DNA from: Desulfofundulus thermosubterraneus DSM 16057
GTDB taxonomy: Bacteria > Bacillota > Desulfotomaculia > Desulfotomaculales > Desulfovirgulaceae
DNA length: 64,000 nucleotides
Direction: 5' to 3'
NCBI RefSeq assembly: GCF_900142025.1
Contig: NZ_FQZM01000020.1
Span: 1-64,000, forward strand
The notes under the pieces are model-generated. The model was not told the origin of the DNA. It saw nothing but the letters and a program-made list of their open reading frames with translations, and ran no database searches. Positions 35,329 to 45,466 of the stretch are shown here, piece after piece. A program made the position numbers and the translations under genes. Each line of letters starts with the position of its first letter. Position 1 is the stretch's first letter.

Positions 35329-37083
35329 TTATACCACATATTTTTCCGCTGTGAGTACCCGGTCGGCAATCTGCCGGCGCAGGCCGATCAGGTCCACCGG
35401 CTGGTGTTTGCACATCCGCTTGACGATGGAGAGTTGGGTCTGCCGCATATCACCTTCGAACAGGAAGCACATGGCCTCCCGGGCCCACTTTTCCAGCAGA
35501 GGGAAGGAATCCTGGACATAGGTTTGGGCCAGGATGAGTTTAGTTTGGGCGCCCTGGGGATCTGCTTCCCAGGCTTTCAGCGCCCGCAGGATGGCGCTTT
35601 CCATGGCATAAATCTGGATGGCCAGGTCGGCCAGGATGCCGATGATTTCCTGCTCTTTGGCCAGCTTATCCATGTATTTTTCCACCGCCTGGCCGCCCAC
35701 CAGCAGGAAGAGCTTTTTGGCCATGGCCACCATGGCCCGTTCAGCAGCCAGGGGCTTCCCGTCATCCTCCGGGGCGGCGGCCCGCAGGTTGAGAATTTCC
35801 CCGGCCAGGGCTTTGGCCGCCGGCAGGAGGGCCAGCTGTCCCTTCATGGCCCGGCGGATCAGGGTGGCCGGGATGATCAGCCGGTTGATTTCGTTGGTAC
35901 CCTCAAAGATGCGGTTAATCCGGGAATCCCGGTAGAAGCGCTCGGCGGGGTAGTCCTGGATGTAGCCGTAGCCGCCGTAGATCTGCACCATCTCATCCAC
36001 CACGTAATCGAGTACTTCCGAGGCAAACACCTTGGCTATGGAGCATTCAATGGCGTACTCCTCAATGGCCGCGGCCACTTCGGCACCGGCGGTCTTGCCG
36101 GCCAGGGATTCTTCAATCATGCCGGTGATGCGGTAAATCATGCTCTCGGAGGCATAAGTCCGGGCGGCCATCTGGGCCAGCTTGTGCTGGATCATGCCGA
36201 ATTTGGCGATGGGCTGTTTGAACTGCTCCCGCTGCAGGGCGTATTTTGCGGCCAGCTCTATGGCCAGTTTGGCCGAACCTGTGCACCCCGCGCCCAGCTT
36301 CAACCGGCCGATGTTGAGGATGTTGAAGGCAATCACGTGGCCCCTGCCGATTTCGCCCAGCAGGTTTTCCACCGGCACCCGGGCGTCTTCAAAAATGAGG
36401 CTGCGGGTGGAGGAACCCTTGATACCCATCTTCTTTTCTTCGGCTCCCAGGCTGAACCCGGGGGTGTTGCGGTCCACGATGAAGGCGGTGAATTTTTCCC
36501 CGTCCACCTTGGCGTAGGTTACGTAGACGTCGGCAATGCCGGCGTTGGTAATAAACATTTTCTCCCCGTTCAAAAGGTAATATTTGCCGTCGGGGGACAG
36601 TACCGCCCTGGTCCGGGCGGCAAGGGCGTCGGAACCGGCGTTGGGTTCCGTGAGGGCGTAGGCGGCAATCATTTCCCCGGTGGCCAGTTTGGGGAGGTAG
36701 CGCTGTTTTTGCTCCTCATTGCCGAAGAAAACGATGGGCAGGGAGCCGATGCCGGTGTGGGCGCCGTGGGCCAGGGCAAAGGAGCCGCCGGCCACAATGT
36801 TCTCGGTGATGATGATGGAGGCAATCTTGCCCAGGTCGGAGCCGCCGTACTCCTCGGGTATGTCGGCGGACAGGAGGCCCAGTTCCCCCGCCCTGGCCAG
36901 TAGTTCCCGCATCAATCCTTCCGGTTGGTGTTCCAGTTCTTCCACCCGGGGGGCCAGCTCGTTGGCGGCAAAGTCGGCCACCGTGTCCCGGATCATCCGG
37001 TGTTCATCGGACAGGTCCTCCGGGGTGAATACGTTCCGGGGGTTGGTGGTTTCCAGTAAAAAGGCACCGCCCTTTTGTAACAT
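35329..37083 (-). CDS. Long acyl-CoA dehydrogenase (FadE-like, Bacillus type)
   Basis: The ATG at 37083 has AAGGAGG upstream. The 584-residue protein has a standard acyl-CoA dehydrogenase core (residues 20-430: LTEPNAGSDALA, FITNAGIADVYVTYA, IYGGYGYIQDYPAERFYRDSR, RIFEGTNEINR with the catalytic Glu). An extra C-terminal helical domain of about 150 residues follows, as in the FadE of Bacillus and VLCAD-type enzymes acting on long chains. It catalyses the first step of beta-oxidation, feeding electrons to ETF. It lies between the thiolase and the TetR gene. Confidence 0.9.
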   Translation of the reverse strand: MLQKGGAFLLETTNPRNVFTPEDLSDEHRMIRDTVADFAANELAPRVEELEHQPEGLMRELLARAGELGLLSADIPEEYGGSDLGKIASIIITENIVAGGSFALAHGAHTGIGSLPIVFFGNEEQKQRYLPKLATGEMIAAYALTEPNAGSDALAARTRAVLSPDGKYYLLNGEKMFITNAGIADVYVTYAKVDGEKFTAFIVDRNTPGFSLGAEEKKMGIKGSSTRSLIFEDARVPVENLLGEIGRGHVIAFNILNIGRLKLGAGCTGSAKLAIELAAKYALQREQFKQPIAKFGMIQHKLAQMAARTYASESMIYRITGMIEESLAGKTAGAEVAAAIEEYAIECSIAKVFASEVLDYVVDEMVQIYGGYGYIQDYPAERFYRDSRINRIFEGTNEINRLIIPATLIRRAMKGQLALLPAAKALAGEILNLRAAAPEDDGKPLAAERAMVAMAKKLFLLVGGQAVEKYMDKLAKEQEIIGILADLAIQIYAMESAILRALKAWEADPQGAQTKLILAQTYVQDSFPLLEKWAREAMCFLFEGDMRQTQLSIVKRMCKHQPVDLIGLRRQIADRVLTAEKYVV

Positions 37084-37111
37084 GAGGATGACCTCCTTAA
37101 ATATTTTTTAG

Positions 37112-38287
<1,176 letters not shown>

Positions 38288-38346
38288 TTCCGAGATCCCT
38301 CCGTTCTTAGTACAGATTGGCTAAAGGTGGCCGTCTTTCGCATGCT

Positions 38347-40770
38347 TTAATTACGCAGCGGCTTGTTGGTAGCCAGCATGTGGCGGATCCGTTCGATGGT
38401 TTTGGGTTCGCCTAAAAGGCTCAGGAAGGCCTCCCTTTCCAGGTCTAAAAGATCCTGTTCCGTAATGGGGGTGCCGGGGGTCACGCCGCCGCCGGTAAGA
38501 ACGTAAGCGACTTTTTTGGCGATTTTAGCATCGTGCTTACTGATCTGGTTGCCCCAGCACAGGGTCTCGATGGCCAGCTCCAGGGCGGCGTAGCCGGCGG
38601 TGCCCACGGCCGGGATGGTGGCCGGGCGGGGCGGGCGGAAGCCCTGGCGGGCCATTTCCAGCACCAGGTTTTTGGCATCGCCGATGACCCGGTCCCGGTT
38701 GGTGGTAATGCGGTCGGTGGGGCGCAGGTAACCCAGTTTGACGGCCTCCGGGCCGCTGGTGGATACTTTGGCCATGGCAATGGTTTCAAAGGTCCGGTTA
38801 ATCAGAGGCTGGACCATGTTAATGCCTCCCACCTTGATCTGGGTTTCGGGGGTCTGCCATTCCATGGCCCGCAGGACCATTTCCTTGCACCCACCGCCCG
38901 CGGGCAGCAGGCCCACGCCCACTTCCACCAGGCCCATGTAGGTTTCCGCGTGGGCGTTGACCCGGTGGCAGTGCAGGCAGACCTCGCAGCCCCCGCCCAG
39001 GGCCATGTTGTGGGGTGCGGCCACCACCGGTTTGGAACAGAACTTCAAATTCATGGTGGCCCGTTGAAACTCCCGGATCATCAGGTCCAGTTCGTCCCAT
39101 TCCTCGTCTTCCGCTTCCATTAAAATGAGCATCAGGTTGGCGCCCACGGAGAAGTGGCGCCCGTAATTGCCGATGACCAGGCCCTCGTAGTTTTGTTCCA
39201 CTTCTTTTACGGCATAGTTAATCATTTGGAGAATGTCACCGCCAATGGCATTGGACTTGGAATGAAATTCCAAACAGAGCACACCGTCGCCGATATCGAT
39301 TAAACTGGCGCCGGAATTGGACTTGACTACCCGGTTTTGCTCCTTCAGGGGGGCGAGGAAAATGACCCCTTCCGGGATGTACTCCTGCCTGCTTTCCCCG
39401 GTGCGCCAGTCGAAGATGTAACGGATGCCTTCCTTCTTTTCATAGAAAGAGGTCCGGCCCGCTGCCAGAAGCTCCTCCACCACGGGCGGCACGGGTTCCC
39501 CTTCGGCCCTTAGCCTTTCCACTATGCGCGGCACGCCGATGGCGTCCCATAGCTCAAAGGGGCCCAGATCCCAGTTGAAGCCCCATTTCATGGCTTCGTC
39601 CACGGATTGGATGTCGCCGGCAATTTCGGGCAGCTTGTTGGCTGCGTACACCAGCACTTCCTTCGTAACGCGCCAGGCAAATTGCGCCCCCTTGTCTTTG
39701 CCGATAAGCAGCGCCTGGAGCTGTTTATCGGGGCTGCCGGCGGTCTTGGCCATTTCCAGGGAGGGGAATTGGGCCTTTTGCCTGGGGCGATACTCCAGGG
39801 TCCTGTAATCCAGGACGTGGATTTCGCTTCCAGCGGGACCCTTCACTTTTTTGTAAAAGCCCTGGCCCGTTTTATCCCCCAGCCAGCCCCTGGCCACCAT
39901 TTCCTTTAAGAAGTCGGGAACGGTAAAGGTTTTCTTTTCCGCCGGGTCGTCCACGGCCTCATACATGTTCTGGGCCACGTGGGCCAGCACGTCCAGCCCG
40001 ACCATGTCCAGGGTGCGGAAGGAGGCGCTTTTCGGCCGCAGCAGGGCCCGGCCGGTGAGGGCGTCCACCTCCTCCACCGTGAGGCCGATGTCCAGCATGG
40101 CCCGGATGGTGGCGCACATGCCGTAGACACCAATGCGGTTGGCAATAAAGTTGGGGGTGTCCTTGCAGATTACCACGCCCTTGCCCAGTACCCGTTCACC
40201 GAAATCCTTCATGAAGTCCACGATTTCCGGCAGGGTGTCCCGGCCCGGGATAATCTCTAAAAGGCGCATGTAGCGGGGAGGGTTGAAGAAGTGGGTGCCC
40301 AGGAAGTGCTGCCTGAATTCCAGCTGGCTGCCCTCCACCATCTTGTTGATGGAAAGGCCCGAGGTATTGGAACTGACGATGGTGCCCGGCCGGCGGTATT
40401 TTTCCACCCGGGCCAGGAGGTTTTGCTTGATGTCCAGCTGTTCCACCACCACTTCGATGATCCAGTCCACTTCGGCCAGTCTGTCCAGGTGGTCCTCCAG
40501 GTTGCCCGGGGTGATGAGCTCCGCGTTTTCCGGCAGGTAGAGGGGGGCCGGTTTGGCCTTCACCAGTTGTTCAATGGCCTTTGTCGCCAGGCGGTTGCGT
40601 ACCCGGGGGTGTTCCAGGGTCAGGCCCTGTTTGGCTTCCTCCGGGGTGAGTTCCCGGGGTACAATATCGAGCAGGTAAGTGGGGATGCCTGTGTTGGCCA
40701 GGTGCCCGGCTATGGCCGCGCCCATCACGCCGGCGCCCAGCACGGCAGCTTTCTTAATCCTGCGCCGCAT
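38347..40770 (-). CDS. fadB: Bifunctional 3-hydroxyacyl-CoA dehydrogenase / enoyl-CoA hydratase
   Basis: The start ATG (complement of 40768-40770) has AAAGGAGG at the right spacing; the longer frame from 40809 begins inside the operator and is not used. The 807-residue product has an N-terminal NAD-binding domain (KKAAVLGAGVMGAAIAGHLAN) and a 3-hydroxyacyl-CoA dehydrogenase core with GTHFFNPPRYMRLLEIIPG and CKDTPNFIANRIGVYG. A C-terminal crotonase domain (about 500-700; VVAAPHNMALGGGCEVCLHC, YMGLVEVGVGLLPAGGG with the catalytic Glu) follows. This order (dehydrogenase first) is that of Bacillus FadN rather than E. coli FadB. It is the first gene of the beta-oxidation operon. Confidence 0.9.
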   Translation of the reverse strand: MRRRIKKAAVLGAGVMGAAIAGHLANTGIPTYLLDIVPRELTPEEAKQGLTLEHPRVRNRLATKAIEQLVKAKPAPLYLPENAELITPGNLEDHLDRLAEVDWIIEVVVEQLDIKQNLLARVEKYRRPGTIVSSNTSGLSINKMVEGSQLEFRQHFLGTHFFNPPRYMRLLEIIPGRDTLPEIVDFMKDFGERVLGKGVVICKDTPNFIANRIGVYGMCATIRAMLDIGLTVEEVDALTGRALLRPKSASFRTLDMVGLDVLAHVAQNMYEAVDDPAEKKTFTVPDFLKEMVARGWLGDKTGQGFYKKVKGPAGSEIHVLDYRTLEYRPRQKAQFPSLEMAKTAGSPDKQLQALLIGKDKGAQFAWRVTKEVLVYAANKLPEIAGDIQSVDEAMKWGFNWDLGPFELWDAIGVPRIVERLRAEGEPVPPVVEELLAAGRTSFYEKKEGIRYIFDWRTGESRQEYIPEGVIFLAPLKEQNRVVKSNSGASLIDIGDGVLCLEFHSKSNAIGGDILQMINYAVKEVEQNYEGLVIGNYGRHFSVGANLMLILMEAEDEEWDELDLMIREFQRATMNLKFCSKPVVAAPHNMALGGGCEVCLHCHRVNAHAETYMGLVEVGVGLLPAGGGCKEMVLRAMEWQTPETQIKVGGINMVQPLINRTFETIAMAKVSTSGPEAVKLGYLRPTDRITTNRDRVIGDAKNLVLEMARQGFRPPRPATIPAVGTAGYAALELAIETLCWGNQISKHDAKIAKKVAYVLTGGGVTPGTPITEQDLLDLEREAFLSLLGEPKTIERIRHMLATNKPLRN

Positions 40771-40789
40771 AACCTCGCCTCCTTTTGAA

Positions 40790-40809
40790 ATGAGTGAGCA
40801 TTCAGTCAT
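40790..40809. promoter_or_regulatory. Palindromic operator of the fad operon
   Basis: ATGAGTGAGCATTCAGTCAT is an imperfect palindrome (7 of 10 positions pair). It resembles the TGAATGA-x-TCATTCA type of operators bound by TetR-family FadR regulators. It lies just downstream of the -10 box and upstream of the fadB ribosome site, ideal for repression by the TetR protein encoded at the end of the operon. Confidence 0.65.
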
Positions 40810-40813
40810 ATAA

Positions 40814-40842
40814 AGAATATTCTATTTTTTCTTGCCGGTCAA
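40814..40842 (-). promoter_or_regulatory. Sigma-A promoter of the fad operon
   Basis: On the minus strand TTGACC (complement of 40837-40842) and TATTCT (complement of 40814-40819) are 17 bases apart. They lie 45-70 bases before the fadB start. Confidence 0.65.
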
Positions 40843-40876
40843 GGGGTTTTTACAAAAAGGGGAAAAGGGGAACACT

Positions 40877-41036
40877 TTCAGTAGAACCGTTACGAAAGGG
40901 ATGCGGCCCAGCACTCACCAGAATACGACTCAGCTCCTGGTATTTCGGCTTAATTGATACCCGAGGTTTTTTGAAGACCTGATATGCTAGTGAGTGCTGG
41001 GTCCGGAGCGAGCGACGCAGCACACGCCGGTAACAG
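40877..41036. repeat. Inverted-repeat element, copy 1
   Basis: CCCAGCACTCAC (40907-40918) and GTGAGTGCTGGG (40990-41001) are perfect 12-base inverted repeats enclosing 71 bases. Outside them lie TTCAGTAGAACCGTTA (40877-40892) on the left and TCCGGAGCGAGCGAC...CGCCGGTAACAG (41002-41036) on the right. All of these motifs recur in the element at 47429-47674, in inverted orientation. No coding capacity; the interval between fadB and the LysE gene contains little else. Confidence 0.75.
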
Positions 41037-41149
41037 TTTTACAATCATTTTGTCTGCCGGGTACAACACGGGTGCCGGGCAAATAATTTTGTACCCGGGC
41101 AGGATTTTCCTCCACATATACAGAAAATGTTGCCCGGGGAGGGATTTTA

Positions 41150-41863
41150 TTGGAACTGATGGCCATTTTTTCAACGGCTTTTGTGGTGGGACTTTCCGGT
41201 GCCATGATGCCCGGGCCTCTTCTTACGGTGACCATTGGGGAAAGCGCCCGGCGGGGGTTTGCGGCCGGTCCCATGATTGTGCTGGGCCATGCCCTGCTGG
41301 AGGGGACGCTGGTTATAGCCCTGTCCCTGGGCCTGGCTTCCCTGCTCACCGCCCCCATGGTGGGCAGGAGCATTGCCGTGGTGGGGGGGGTTTTTTTAAT
41401 CTACCTGGGCTGGGGCATGGCCCGGGATGCCTGGTTGGGCCGGGTGGTGCTGAACGTGGGCTGCGGGCGGCCGGTTCAGGCAGGTCCGGCGCCGCCGGGG
41501 TGCGGTCCCAATCCCGGCTCTCAAAAGGTCGACCCCCTGCCTGCCGGGAGGATGCACCCCGTGCTGGCGGGAATTCTGGTCAGCCTGTCCAACCCCTACT
41601 GGACGCTGTGGTGGGCCACGGTGGGGTTGGGTTACATAGTCCTCTCCTTGAAGCAGGGAACCGCCGGACTGGTGAGTTTCTTTGGCGGCCATATTTTATC
41701 GGACCTGGCCTGGTACGGCCTGGTGGCGGCGGCGGTGGCCGGTGGCCGGCGTTTTTTAACCCCGTCCATTTACCGAGGCATCCTGGTGTCCTGCGGCGCC
41801 TTTCTGGTTTTTTTAGGTGCTTCCTTCATCTACATGGGTGCTGCGGGGCGCATGGCGATATAA
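41150..41863 (+). CDS. LysE/RhtB-family amino-acid exporter
   Basis: The TTG at 41150 follows GGGGAGGG by 7 bases and opens a 237-residue membrane protein. The LysE hallmark FVVGLSGAMMPGPLLTVTIGE lies in the first helix, with GGVFLIYLGWGMARDAW and AGILVSLSNPYWTLWWATVG in the family positions. A Gly/Pro-rich hydrophilic loop of about 35 residues (residues 100-135) is longer than usual. It probably exports amino acids or related small molecules. Stands alone, 29 bases before an MNT/HEPN pair. Confidence 0.82.
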   Translation: MELMAIFSTAFVVGLSGAMMPGPLLTVTIGESARRGFAAGPMIVLGHALLEGTLVIALSLGLASLLTAPMVGRSIAVVGGVFLIYLGWGMARDAWLGRVVLNVGCGRPVQAGPAPPGCGPNPGSQKVDPLPAGRMHPVLAGILVSLSNPYWTLWWATVGLGYIVLSLKQGTAGLVSFFGGHILSDLAWYGLVAAAVAGGRRFLTPSIYRGILVSCGAFLVFLGASFIYMGAAGRMAI

Positions 41864-41891
41864 TTTTTGTAATTGGGTGAGGATATTGTTT

Positions 41892-42236
41892 TTGGTGGCT
41901 GAGGCCGTAAAGCGCCGCAGGGAGAAGGACGAGCGGGCCAGGCAGGAGCTCCTGGAGCGGGTAAAGGAAGCGCTGGCTGCGCTTTCGCGGCGGGTTCCTT
42001 TTTCCCGGACGTACATCTTTGGTTCGCTGGCCAGGCCCGGCAGCTTTGTGGAAGGGGTTTCCGACGTAGACGTGGCTTTTGAGGGCCTGGCGGAAGAGGA
42101 TTTCTTTTCCGCCCTGGCTTTTCTCTCTTCCCGCCTGGGTGTGGACGTGGACGCGGTGAGGTTGGAGGACCTGGCGGGTAGCTATCTGGCCGCCACAGTT
42201 AAAAAGGAAGGGATCTTATGGACGCGGGAAGGCTAG
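41892..42236 (+). CDS. MNT-domain nucleotidyltransferase antitoxin
   Basis: The product of about 114 residues has the minimal nucleotidyltransferase motif FGSLARPGSFVEGVSDVDVAF: Gly44-Ser45 and the Asp58-x-Asp60 metal ligands. TTG at 41892 is chosen for its distance (about 9 bases) from GTGAGG; TTG 41886 and GTG 41895 are alternatives. MNT antitoxins neutralise HEPN toxins, in the characterised MntA/HepT pair by adding AMP to a Tyr of the toxin motif. The HEPN gene follows with a 19-base overlap, as expected for a module. Confidence 0.82.
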   Translation: MVAEAVKRRREKDERARQELLERVKEALAALSRRVPFSRTYIFGSLARPGSFVEGVSDVDVAFEGLAEEDFFSALAFLSSRLGVDVDAVRLEDLAGSYLAATVKKEGILWTREG

Positions 42237-42694
42237 CCGTTTTGCGCGCGGAAGTGGAAAAACAGGTGGAAGTTATCGCCAAAATATATGCTAAGATCAG
42301 GGAACGCTGCCATTCAAAGGATGTTGCGTACCTGGAAAGCCTGGGGTATCAGCTGCACAACTTATACTGCGCCTTTGAGGATCTCTTTAAAATTGTCGCC
42401 AGGACTTTTGAAAATGAGGTGGCCGATAAAGCTCGCTATCACGCCGAACTCCTGCGGCGGATGGTCCTGGAGATAAAGGGCGTGAGACCCGCCCTCCTTA
42501 CGGAGGAAACGGCCACGCTCCTGGATAACCTGCGCGCCTTCCGCCACTTTTTCCGGCACGCCTATGCTTATGAACTGGATCCCAGGAAGCTCGCCGTAGT
42601 GCTGGAAGATGCCTTAAAGCTGGAGGAACGCTACAAAAAAGAAGTGAAGCGCTTTTTGCACCTGGTGGAATCTGCGGTTAAGCGAGGTGGTTGA
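42218..42694 (+). CDS. HEPN-domain toxin (HepT-like RNase)
   Basis: The 158-residue all-helical protein contains the RNase motif R-x4-H-x-Y: Arg109-H-F-F-R-His114-Ala-Tyr116 within [16 protein letters not shown]. It overlaps the MNT antitoxin gene, so the two are translationally coupled. HEPN toxins cleave RNA when not inactivated. The pair sits upstream of the MEMO-AMMECR1 fusion, whose ATG lies 2 bases after the toxin stop, so read-through expression is likely. Confidence 0.82.
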   Translation: MDAGRLAVLRAEVEKQVEVIAKIYAKIRERCHSKDVAYLESLGYQLHNLYCAFEDLFKIVARTFENEVADKARYHAELLRRMVLEIKGVRPALLTEETATLLDNLRAFRHFFRHAYAYELDPRKLAVVLEDALKLEERYKKEVKRFLHLVESAVKRGG

Positions 42695-42695
42695 A

Positions 42696-44099
42696 ATGCC
42701 CGTGATGGTTGGCGGCATCTGTCCCCACCCCCCAATCATGGTTCCCGAGGTGGGCGGAGCGGAGGCGGAGAGGGTCATTTCTTCCCGGCAGGCCATGCTG
42801 GAACTGGGCCGTCGGGTGAAGGAGAGCGGGGCTGAAACGGTGGTGCTCATTTCCCCCCACGGTCCGGTTTTCCGGGACGGCATCGCCATCCTGGCGGCTC
42901 AAGAGGTGCGGGGTAACCTGGGCCGGTTCGGCGCCCGCCGGGTGTGCTTTAAGGTGGAAAACGACCTGGCTTTGGTGCGGGAAATAGCGGCCCGGGCCGG
43001 GGAACTGGGGATAACCGTCCTGCAGGTGGATGAAAAAACGGCCCGGCGCTACGGCCTGGACCTGGAACTGGACCACGGTACCATGGTGCCCCTTTACTTC
43101 CTGCGCGAGGCGGGTGTAGACCTGCCCCTGGTGCCTGTGGCCATGGGACTTTTGCCTTACCGCCAGCTCTACGCCTTCGGCATGGCCCTGGCCGGGGCGG
43201 CGGAAAAGCTGGGGAAAAAGGTGGCCGTCCTGGCCAGCGGCGATCTGTCCCACCGCCTGACCCCCGATGCACCGGCCGGTTACGACCCCCGGGGGCAGGA
43301 GTTTGACCGGGAGATGGCCCGCCTGGTGGCGGCTGCCGACATCGAGGGAATTTTAAACCTTGATGCCAAACTGGTGGAGCGGGCCGGGGAATGCGGCTTG
43401 CGGCCCATTATCATGGCCTTCGGCGCCTTTGACGGGCTGGTCGTAAAGGGAGAGGTTCTTTCCTACGAAGGGCCTTTCGGCGTGGGCTACATGGTGGCCT
43501 CCCTTGTCCCCGGAGAACCGGATCCCCAAAGGCGGATATGGGAAAAATTAAACGCGGCGGAACAAAAAGCCCGGGAAGAACGTCTACGTAATGAAAGTTT
43601 TCTCGTGCGGGTGGCCCGGCGCTCCCTGGAAAACTACTTTGCCGGCCGGTCCCGGCTTTACGATGAAACGGACATCCCGCCGGAGTTTGCCCGCCGGGCG
43701 GGTGCCTTTGTGTCCCTCCACAAGCACGGGCAGCTGCGGGGGTGCATCGGCACCGTCACACCCCAGTACAAGCATATTGTGGAAGAGGTGGCCATGAACG
43801 CCATCAGCGCCGCCGTGCGGGACCCCCGGTTTTACCCGGTAACGGAGGATGAACTGCCAGAGCTGGAGATTTCCGTGGATGTGCTCCAGGAGCCCGAGCC
43901 GGTGGAGAGCATGGCCGGCCTGGATCCCAAAAAATACGGCGTCATTGTCCAGTCGGGCGGCCGGCAGGGGCTGCTCCTGCCCGACCTGGAAGGCATCGAT
44001 ACGGCCGAGCAGCAGGTGGCCATTGCCCGCCAAAAGGCGGGGATCGGCCCCCATGAGCCGGTAAAGCTCTTGCGTTTTGAAGTGAAAAGGTATCACTAA
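42696..44099 (+). CDS. MEMO1 (LigB-like)-AMMECR1 fusion protein of the AmmeMemoRadiSam system
   Basis: ATG at 42696 is preceded by GCGAGGTGG. The 467-residue product joins two domains. Residues 1-265 form a MEMO/class III extradiol dioxygenase-like domain ([58 protein letters not shown]) with metal-ligand His positions. Residues about 295-467 form an AMMECR1 domain ([19 protein letters not shown] with the conserved L-R-G-C-I-G, and [17 protein letters not shown]). With the radical SAM gene next to it this makes the three-part AmmeMemoRadiSam system. Its reaction is not established; modification of a small molecule or protein is proposed from association alone. Confidence 0.88.
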   Translation: MPVMVGGICPHPPIMVPEVGGAEAERVISSRQAMLELGRRVKESGAETVVLISPHGPVFRDGIAILAAQEVRGNLGRFGARRVCFKVENDLALVREIAARAGELGITVLQVDEKTARRYGLDLELDHGTMVPLYFLREAGVDLPLVPVAMGLLPYRQLYAFGMALAGAAEKLGKKVAVLASGDLSHRLTPDAPAGYDPRGQEFDREMARLVAAADIEGILNLDAKLVERAGECGLRPIIMAFGAFDGLVVKGEVLSYEGPFGVGYMVASLVPGEPDPQRRIWEKLNAAEQKAREERLRNESFLVRVARRSLENYFAGRSRLYDETDIPPEFARRAGAFVSLHKHGQLRGCIGTVTPQYKHIVEEVAMNAISAAVRDPRFYPVTEDELPELEISVDVLQEPEPVESMAGLDPKKYGVIVQSGGRQGLLLPDLEGIDTAEQQVAIARQKAGIGPHEPVKLLRFEVKRYH

Positions 44100-44123
44100 A
44101 GGTGGGGTAAGGGAGGATTGCGC

Positions 44124-45128
44124 GTGCAGGAGGCGCTTTTTTACGAAAAAGGGGATGACGGCCGCACTTTTTGCCGCCTCTGCCCCAGGCTCTGCAACAT
44201 CAGGGACGGCCATACCGGCTTTTGCCGGGTGCGCAAAAACCAGCAGGGCATCCTGTATACCCTCAATTACGGCCGGGTTTCCTCTTACGCCCTGGACCCG
44301 ATTGAAAAAAAGCCCCTTTACCACTTCTACCCGGGCAGCGATATTCTTTCCCTGGGCAGCGTGGGCTGCAACCTGCGCTGCGGCTTCTGCCAGAACTGGC
44401 AGATTGCCCACGCCGACCCCCATACCCTCTATTTGAGCCCGGCCCAGGCCGTGGCAGCGGCCAAAGAGCAAATCGCCCGGGGCTACCCCAACGTGGGCCT
44501 GGCCTATACCTATAACGAGCCTTTCATGTGGTACGAGTATGTTTACGATACAGCCCGCCTGGCCCGGGAAGAGGGTTTGAAGAACGTGCTGGTTACCAAC
44601 GGATACGTCAATGAAGAACCCCTGCGGCAGATCCTGCCCTGCATCGACGCTATGAATATTGATGTGAAGGGCTTTACCGATGAATATTACCGCGGGACGT
44701 GCGCCGGCCACCTGGAACCGGTGCTGCGTGCGGTGGAGATCGCCCACGAGCACTGCCACGTGGAGCTTACCACCCTGCTGGTCCCCGGCTTAAACGACTC
44801 GGAAGAGGAGATCCGCCGCCTGGTGGACTGGGTGGCCGGGCTCGACCCGGATATACCCCTGCACTTTTCCCGCTATTTCCCCAATTACAAGTTTGATCTG
44901 CCGCCCACGCCCCTGGAGACTTTGCAAAAAGCCCGGGAGATAGCCCTGGAAAAGCTCCGCTACGTCTACATCGGCAACGCCCCGGAGCTGGGCGGCAGCG
45001 ACACCCTCTGCCCGGCCTGCGGCGAAACCCTCATCCGCCGCACCGGCTACAGGGTACAGGTGCGTGGACTGGCAGGGAACCGGTGCCGTTACTGCGGTAG
45101 GGAAGTGAAGTTGGTGGTAATGAAATAA
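44124..45128 (+). CDS. AmmeMemoRadiSam system radical SAM enzyme
   Basis: GTG at 44124 lies 7 bases after GGGAGG; a TTG at 44118 touches the ribosome site and is rejected. The 334-residue protein has an N-terminal Cys motif (CRLCPRLCNIRDG), the radical SAM cluster CNLRCGFCQNW, and YTYNEPFMWYEYVYDTARLA and DAMNIDVKGFTDEYYRG typical of the PflA-like subfamily. It ends in a C-terminal zinc-ribbon-like segment (CPACGE...CRYCGRE). It follows the MEMO-AMMECR1 gene by 24 bases. Confidence 0.9.
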   Translation: MQEALFYEKGDDGRTFCRLCPRLCNIRDGHTGFCRVRKNQQGILYTLNYGRVSSYALDPIEKKPLYHFYPGSDILSLGSVGCNLRCGFCQNWQIAHADPHTLYLSPAQAVAAAKEQIARGYPNVGLAYTYNEPFMWYEYVYDTARLAREEGLKNVLVTNGYVNEEPLRQILPCIDAMNIDVKGFTDEYYRGTCAGHLEPVLRAVEIAHEHCHVELTTLLVPGLNDSEEEIRRLVDWVAGLDPDIPLHFSRYFPNYKFDLPPTPLETLQKAREIALEKLRYVYIGNAPELGGSDTLCPACGETLIRRTGYRVQVRGLAGNRCRYCGREVKLVVMK

Positions 45129-45150
45129 CCACGGAAGTGGGTGATTGATT

Positions 45151-45399
45151 ATGAAATGGGAAGAAGTAAAGGAAATATACCCAAACCAGTACGTCTTGAT
45201 CAAAATATTAAAGTCACACATTGAAGATAATAGAGAGGTTGTAGACGAAGTTGCTGTTGAAAGATGTATTAAAGACCCGCGAGAGGCGACAAATTTACTT
45301 GTCAGAAGTAAAGGTGATACACTGGTATACCATACCGGGAATGAAAGAATCGTGCTGGAATTACGAGCCAGGCCCGGATTCAGGGGGGCGACAATTTAA
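45151..45399 (+). CDS. Small conserved hypothetical protein
   Basis: The 82-residue protein starts at an ATG behind AGTGGGTGATTG. Its pattern (KWEEVKEIYPNQYVLIKIL ... VDEVAVERCI ... DTLVYHTGNERIVLEL ... GFRGATI) recalls a family of small proteins that in other genomes precede retropepsin-like aspartic protease genes, with the usual W-x-x-x-x-x-x-Y-P-x-x-[WY]-V-L-[IV] opening and G-[IF]-R-G ending. No protease gene follows here. Base composition is clearly lower in GC than its neighbours, which suggests independent acquisition. Confidence 0.55.
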   Translation: MKWEEVKEIYPNQYVLIKILKSHIEDNREVVDEVAVERCIKDPREATNLLVRSKGDTLVYHTGNERIVLELRARPGFRGATI

Positions 45400-45466
45400 A
45401 TTATGCGGATAAAGTTCCGGGACGGGTTGCTCTTTGTTCCAAAAAGTCTTTGAAGGTTTGGTGCGT

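Noticed and set aside
35404-36903. 499-codon open frame on the plus strand
   Set aside because: It is antisense to a well-supported acyl-CoA dehydrogenase; the composition (Gly/His/Phe-rich) is the usual shadow of GC-rich codons on the other strand.
43584-44759. 391-codon open frame on the minus strand
   Set aside because: Antisense shadow of the MEMO-AMMECR1 and radical SAM genes, which have clear catalytic motifs.
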